NCBI GenBank assembly: GCA_035291545.1
Contig: DATDRW010000079.1
Span: forward strand, 1 to 9,008
Length of the DNA: 9,008 bases
Source of the DNA: UBA11373 sp035291545
Lineage (GTDB): Bacteria > Actinomycetota > Acidimicrobiia > Spongiisociales > UBA11373
Direction: 5' to 3'
The notes below the pieces were generated by a model. The model saw only the letters and a program-made list of their open reading frames with translations. It searched no databases and was not told where the DNA came from. Position 1 is the first letter of the stretch; the number at the start of each line of letters is the position of its first letter. Positions 6,938 through 9,008 of this stretch are shown piece after piece. A program made the translations under genes and the position numbers.

Positions 6938-6957
6938 TTCGGGACTTTCGGCCCGGG
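6938..6957. promoter_or_regulatory. DosR-box-like operator in the divergent devS/devR promoter
   Basis: The site reads TTCGGGACTTTCGGCCCGGG. Against the mycobacterial DosR consensus as I recall it, TTSGGGACTWWAGTCCCSAA, it matches 16 of 20 positions. The left ten bases match fully; the right half differs at four. It lies 28-47 bp before the devS start and 54-73 bp before the devR start, so one site could control both. A second GGACT occurs 8 bp to the left at 6934-6938. The neighbouring regulator keeps the DosR recognition-helix residues, which supports the assignment. Confidence 0.6.
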
Positions 6958-6998
6958 GCCGGTGCCGTTCGCTCGCGGCTTGCGTCTCCCGGGTGCGA

Positions 6999-7004
6999 TA
7001 TCGT
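6999..7004 (+). promoter_or_regulatory. candidate -10 element for a leaderless devR transcript
   Basis: TATCGT fits TANNNT and ends 6 nt before the GTG at 7011. Transcription would then begin at or next to the start codon. No Shine-Dalgarno precedes this GTG, which agrees with leaderless translation, common in actinobacteria. No convincing -35 is seen at 17-18 bp, which would fit an activator-dependent promoter. Confidence 0.4.
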
Positions 7005-7010
7005 GGCCTG

Positions 7011-7688
7011 GTGAGCGAGGGGTTGCGCGTCGAACTGGTCGACGACCATGAGGTCGTCCGGCAGGGTGTCCGGGCCATGCTCGACGCCCAGCCGGACATC
7101 ACGGTCGTCGGCGAGGCCGGTACGGTCGAAGAGGCTATCCGCCGGGTGGGATTCGACGACCCCGACATCGTGATCCTGGACGTGCGGCTTCCCGACGGGA
7201 ACGGGGTCGAGGCCTGCCGGGAGATTCGGACCCGGTGGCCGAAGGTCAAGGTGCTCATGCTCACGTCGTTCGCCGACGACGAGGCCCTGTTCGCCTCGAT
7301 CATGGCGGGGGCATCCGGTTACGTCCTGAAGCAGATCAAAGGCAACGACCTCATCGAGAGCGTGCGCAAGGTGGGCCGGGGCGAGTCGCTGCTCGATCCC
7401 GAGATGACCGATCGGGTGTTCCGCCGGATCCGCGGCGAGGAGGCGGACGATCCACTGCTGTCGCGGCTCTCCAAGCAGGAACGCAAGATCCTGGACTACA
7501 TCGCTTCCGGCCTCACCAACCGACAGATCGCCGAGGAGATGTTCCTCGCCGAGAAGACTGTCAAGAACTACGTCTCCAACGTGCTCGCCAAGCTGGAGAT
7601 GAGCCGTCGTAGCGAGGCCGCAGCGTATGCGGCGCGCATCGATGCCGAGAAGGAGCACCGGTACCCTCCGGAGCAATGGCCGCAATGA
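7011..7688 (+). CDS. devR: DevR/DosR-like NarL-family response regulator
   Basis: This 225-residue regulator has a receiver domain (about 5-120) with acidic pair Asp11-Asp12, phosphoacceptor Asp57 in ILDVRLPDGNG, Thr85 and Lys107 in ASGYVLK. A LuxR-type helix-turn-helix (about 150-212) includes LTNRQIAEEMFLAEKTVKNY. Residues Lys182, Lys185 and Asn186 align with DosR Lys179, Lys182 and Asn183, which contact DNA bases in the DosR structure. Similarity to DosR as I recall it runs along the whole protein, including VVGEAG, LDVRLPDGNG and GASGYV.K.IKG. The start was set at GTG 7011 rather than GTG 6993 because it gives a normal N-terminus, starts with the same GTG AGC GAG as devS, and follows a leaderless -10. 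Its TGA overlaps the usp ATG. It is presumably phosphorylated by the divergent kinase and may bind the box at 6938-6957. Confidence 0.93.
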   Translation: MSEGLRVELVDDHEVVRQGVRAMLDAQPDITVVGEAGTVEEAIRRVGFDDPDIVILDVRLPDGNGVEACREIRTRWPKVKVLMLTSFADDEALFASIMAGASGYVLKQIKGNDLIESVRKVGRGESLLDPEMTDRVFRRIRGEEADDPLLSRLSKQERKILDYIASGLTNRQIAEEMFLAEKTVKNYVSNVLAKLEMSRRSEAAAYAARIDAEKEHRYPPEQWPQ

Positions 7689-8122
7689 AGATCGTCGTCG
7701 GCCTCGATGACAGCCCCGCAGGCGAGGATGCCCTTCGTACCGCCATCGGCTTCGCCGGCAAGCTGGGAGCCGAGGTCGACGCCGTGTTCGTCTCCCACGT
7801 CCCGGCGACGGTGCTCGCCGCGATGGGAGGGGTGCCCACCGTCGGCGACGAGTTTGCCGCCGCGCAGCGCAACCAGGTGTGGAACCGGATGCGCCCCATC
7901 ATCGACGGCGCCCCCGTGACGGTCCACGGGATCGACCTCGAAGGGTATCCCCCAGATGCGCTCGTCGCTCATGCCGTCGGTGTGAATGCCGACCTGCTCG
8001 TCGTCGGCAGCCGGGGCCGCGGTGATCTCGCATCGCTCCTGCTCGGCAGCACGAGCCATCGGGTCGTCAACCATGCTCCGTGCGACGTGCTCGTCGTGCG
8101 CCATCAAGAGGAGAGAACATGA
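7685..8122 (+). CDS. universal stress protein, UspA family, ATP-binding type
   Basis: This 145-residue single Usp domain has the usual length. It begins MKIVVGLDDSPAGEDAL and ends with the nucleotide loop Gly108-x2-Gly111-x9-Gly121-Ser122, the pattern of ATP-binding Usp proteins, followed by the typical NHAPCDVLVVR strand. Such proteins are cytosolic dimers tied to survival under starvation or low oxygen; the biochemical output is generally unclear. The start is ATG 7685, overlapping the devR stop in ATGA, with GGAG at 7670-7673 eleven bases upstream. ATG 7676 is in frame but only 2 bases from that GGAG. Its stop overlaps the next ATG in the same way, so the three genes are translationally coupled. 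In mycobacteria usp genes are prominent DosR targets, and one (Rv3134c) precedes devR-devS. Confidence 0.93.
   Translation: MKIVVGLDDSPAGEDALRTAIGFAGKLGAEVDAVFVSHVPATVLAAMGGVPTVGDEFAAAQRNQVWNRMRPIIDGAPVTVHGIDLEGYPPDALVAHAVGVNADLLVVGSRGRGDLASLLLGSTSHRVVNHAPCDVLVVRHQEERT
8109..8113 (+). promoter_or_regulatory. strong ribosome binding site of the CBS-BON gene
   Basis: AGGAG ends 5 bases before ATG 8119. This decides the start: the frame is open 39 bases farther upstream, but that extension is Arg-rich, lies inside usp and has no ribosome site. Confidence 0.8.
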
Positions 8123-8790
8123 AGGTACGGGATCTGATGACCACCAATCCGGTCACCACGACACCCGACACCCCGCTCAAGGAGGCGGCGCGTCTCATGG
8201 TGAAGCACAAGGTGAGCGGTCTGCCCGTCGTGAAGAACGGGAAGGTGGTCGGCATGGTCACCGAGGGCGACTTCCTCCGCCAGGAGGCGAATCGCGACCA
8301 GCCGTACCGGTTCAGCCTGCTCGACGCCCTCTTCGGCGATCAGCCGGCCTCGCCTCCCAACGCCGAGAAGGTCGGCCAGGTGATGACCGAGCAGGTGCTC
8401 ACGGTGGCGCCGGACGCGTCGCTGAGCGAAGCCGCCCGGATCATGGTGAACCGGCGGGTGAAGCGTCTTCCCGTGGTCGGCACCGACGGCTCGCTCATCG
8501 GGGTGATCAGCCGGGCGGATGTCGTCAACGCCTTCACCAAGCCCGACGACGTGATCGAGGACGAAATCCGCGAGGACATCATCCGGCGGCTGCTCTTCCT
8601 CACTCCGGAGGCCATCGACGTGTCGGTCAGCCAGGGCATCGTCACCCTGTCCGGAGAGCTGGAGAACCGAACCGAGGCGCACCTGCTGGAGGAGCTCACC
8701 CGCCGCCTCGACGGCGTGATCCGCGTCGACAGCCACCTCACCTTCGAGGTGGACGACCAACGGATCGAGAAGATGTATCCCCTGTCGTAA
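8119..8790 (+). CDS. CBS-CBS-BON domain protein
   Basis: This 223-residue protein has two CBS domains (about 1-58, MKVRDLMTTNPVTTTPDTPLKEAA; and about 84-142, VGQVMTEQVLTVAPDASLSEAA) and a BON domain (about 147-211, with SQGIVTLSGELENRTEAHLLEE). A paired CBS module usually binds adenine nucleotides and reports energy state. BON domains are thought to bind lipid or other proteins; no signal peptide or membrane helix is seen, so it is probably cytosolic. The start codon overlaps the usp stop (ATGA, 8119-8122) with a strong AGGAG. It is the last gene of the devR operon. Mycobacterial HRP1 (Rv2626c), a strongly DosR-induced protein, is also a CBS pair but lacks BON, so the parallel is partial. 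No enzymatic domain is attached, so a regulatory or sensing role is the best guess. Confidence 0.92.
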   Translation: MKVRDLMTTNPVTTTPDTPLKEAARLMVKHKVSGLPVVKNGKVVGMVTEGDFLRQEANRDQPYRFSLLDALFGDQPASPPNAEKVGQVMTEQVLTVAPDASLSEAARIMVNRRVKRLPVVGTDGSLIGVISRADVVNAFTKPDDVIEDEIREDIIRRLLFLTPEAIDVSVSQGIVTLSGELENRTEAHLLEELTRRLDGVIRVDSHLTFEVDDQRIEKMYPLS

Positions 8791-8860
8791 GAACGTGCCA
8801 CGCACCACGTACCCACGTCCATACGCCGAGCATCCATCGTCGACCGTCGACTGCCGTGTG
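8791..8860. repeat. degenerate 7-bp repeat region
   Basis: From 8798 the sequence can be cut into related heptads CCACGCA, CCACGTA, CCCACGT and CCATACG. CGTCGAC is present as two perfect contiguous copies at 8838-8851. The units are more degenerate than in the other arrays and the assignment of register is less certain. No clear hairpin plus T tract was found after the CBS-BON stop codon. Confidence 0.45.
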
Positions 8861-8882
8861 TTGGAGACCCTCGGTTGGCGGC

Positions 8883-8938
8883 GGGAAGCCGGAAGCGGGA
8901 AGCCGGGTGCCGCAAGCCGGAGGCCGAAGTCCGAAAGC
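8883..8938. repeat. tandem 7-bp repeat, unit CGGAAGC, eight units
   Basis: Eight contiguous heptads without indels: GGGAAGC, CGGAAGC, GGGAAGC, CGGGTGC, CGCAAGC, CGGAGGC, CGAAGTC, CGAAAGC. The last base is C in every unit and the sixth base is G in all but one. CAAGGCC at 8939-8945 may be a ninth decayed copy. The array lies in a gap between the CBS-BON gene and a probable convergent gene. Confidence 0.85.
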
Positions 8939-8975
8939 CAAGGCCGCGCTGCTCGGAGTGCGGAACCTGCAGTGC

Positions 8976-9008
8976 TCAGATCAGGCCGGCGCCGATCGCC
9001 GCTTCGAT
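8976..9008 (-). CDS. possible C-terminal end of an unidentified gene (start outside window)
   Basis: Read on the - strand from the window edge, an open frame gives IEAAIGAGLI followed by TGA at 8976-8978. The composition is protein-like, and the stop lies just beyond the heptad array, as the ppdK stop does for its array. Ten residues are too few to name a family or to be sure this is a gene. Confidence 0.3.
   Translation of the reverse strand: MEAAIGAGLI

Noticed and set aside
6949..6961. Terminator-like GC palindrome CGGCCCGGGGCCG
   Set aside because: It can form a 6-bp stem but with a 1-base loop and no T tract, and it lies between divergent genes where no terminator is needed. It partly overlaps the right half of the DosR-like box and is better read as part of the operator region.
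5909..7051. 380-codon open frame on the + strand across devS and the divergent promoter
   Set aside because: Antisense to conserved GAF, HisKA_3 and HATPase motifs, and it would run through the promoter region; no domain seen.
6756..7685. 309-codon open frame on the - strand across devR
   Set aside because: Shadow of the response regulator; the opposite strand carries a complete receiver and helix-turn-helix.
8104..8808. 234-codon open frame on the - strand across the CBS-BON gene
   Set aside because: Mirror frame of a gene with two CBS domains, a BON domain and a strong ribosome site.
8883..8945. CRISPR array
   Set aside because: The repeat units are 7 bp and contiguous, with no spacers, and no cas gene is nearby.

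Overview
The window is high-GC DNA with dense, mostly codirectional gene blocks, GTG starts, 4-bp ATGA gene overlaps and a DevR/DevS-type two-component system. This points to an actinobacterium. A lineage such as Acidimicrobiia is a guess from gene style and from the heptameric intergenic repeats; no rRNA or marker gene is present to settle it.

Layout: (1) 1-140, C-terminus of a c-type cytochrome, + strand. (2) 141-239, two short arrays of 7-bp repeats. (3) 240-2990, a 916-residue protein with an N-terminal GNAT acetyltransferase domain fused to an ADP-forming acyl-CoA synthetase-like region (PatA-like order), + strand. (4) 2991-3092, a convergent gap with two heptad arrays in opposite orientation. 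(5) 3093-5726, pyruvate phosphate dikinase (ppdK), - strand. (6) 5792-6910, a single-GAF histidine kinase resembling mycobacterial DevS/DosT, - strand, 65 bp upstream of ppdK and probably cotranscribed with it. (7) 6911-7010, a divergent promoter region with a 20-bp site matching the mycobacterial DosR box, as I recall it, at 16 of 20 positions. (8) 7011-8790, a rightward operon of a DevR/DosR-like response regulator, a universal stress protein and a CBS-CBS-BON protein, joined by two ATGA overlaps. (9) 8791-8975, a gap holding further 7-bp repeats. (10) 8976-9008, probably the last ten codons of a - strand gene.

How the genes may work together: the divergent promoter would serve both arms, devS-ppdK leftward and devR-usp-CBS/BON rightward, so a DosR-like site there could control the whole block. 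The kinase GAF domain keeps the His that aligns with the DosS heme ligand. A plausible model is a heme-based oxygen, NO or redox sensor that adjusts an energy-stress response: PEP/pyruvate interconversion by PPDK, and adenylate sensing by the Usp and CBS proteins. The PatA-like protein and the cytochrome c lie beside this block with their own expression signals. The model rests on motif recognition from memory and is inference.

The most unusual feature apart from the two-component system is a set of intergenic 7-bp repeats. Each has a different unit (GTCTCCA, GGGCAGC, NAGGCAC, CGGAAGC), and each mostly keeps its 7-bp register through substitutions without indels.
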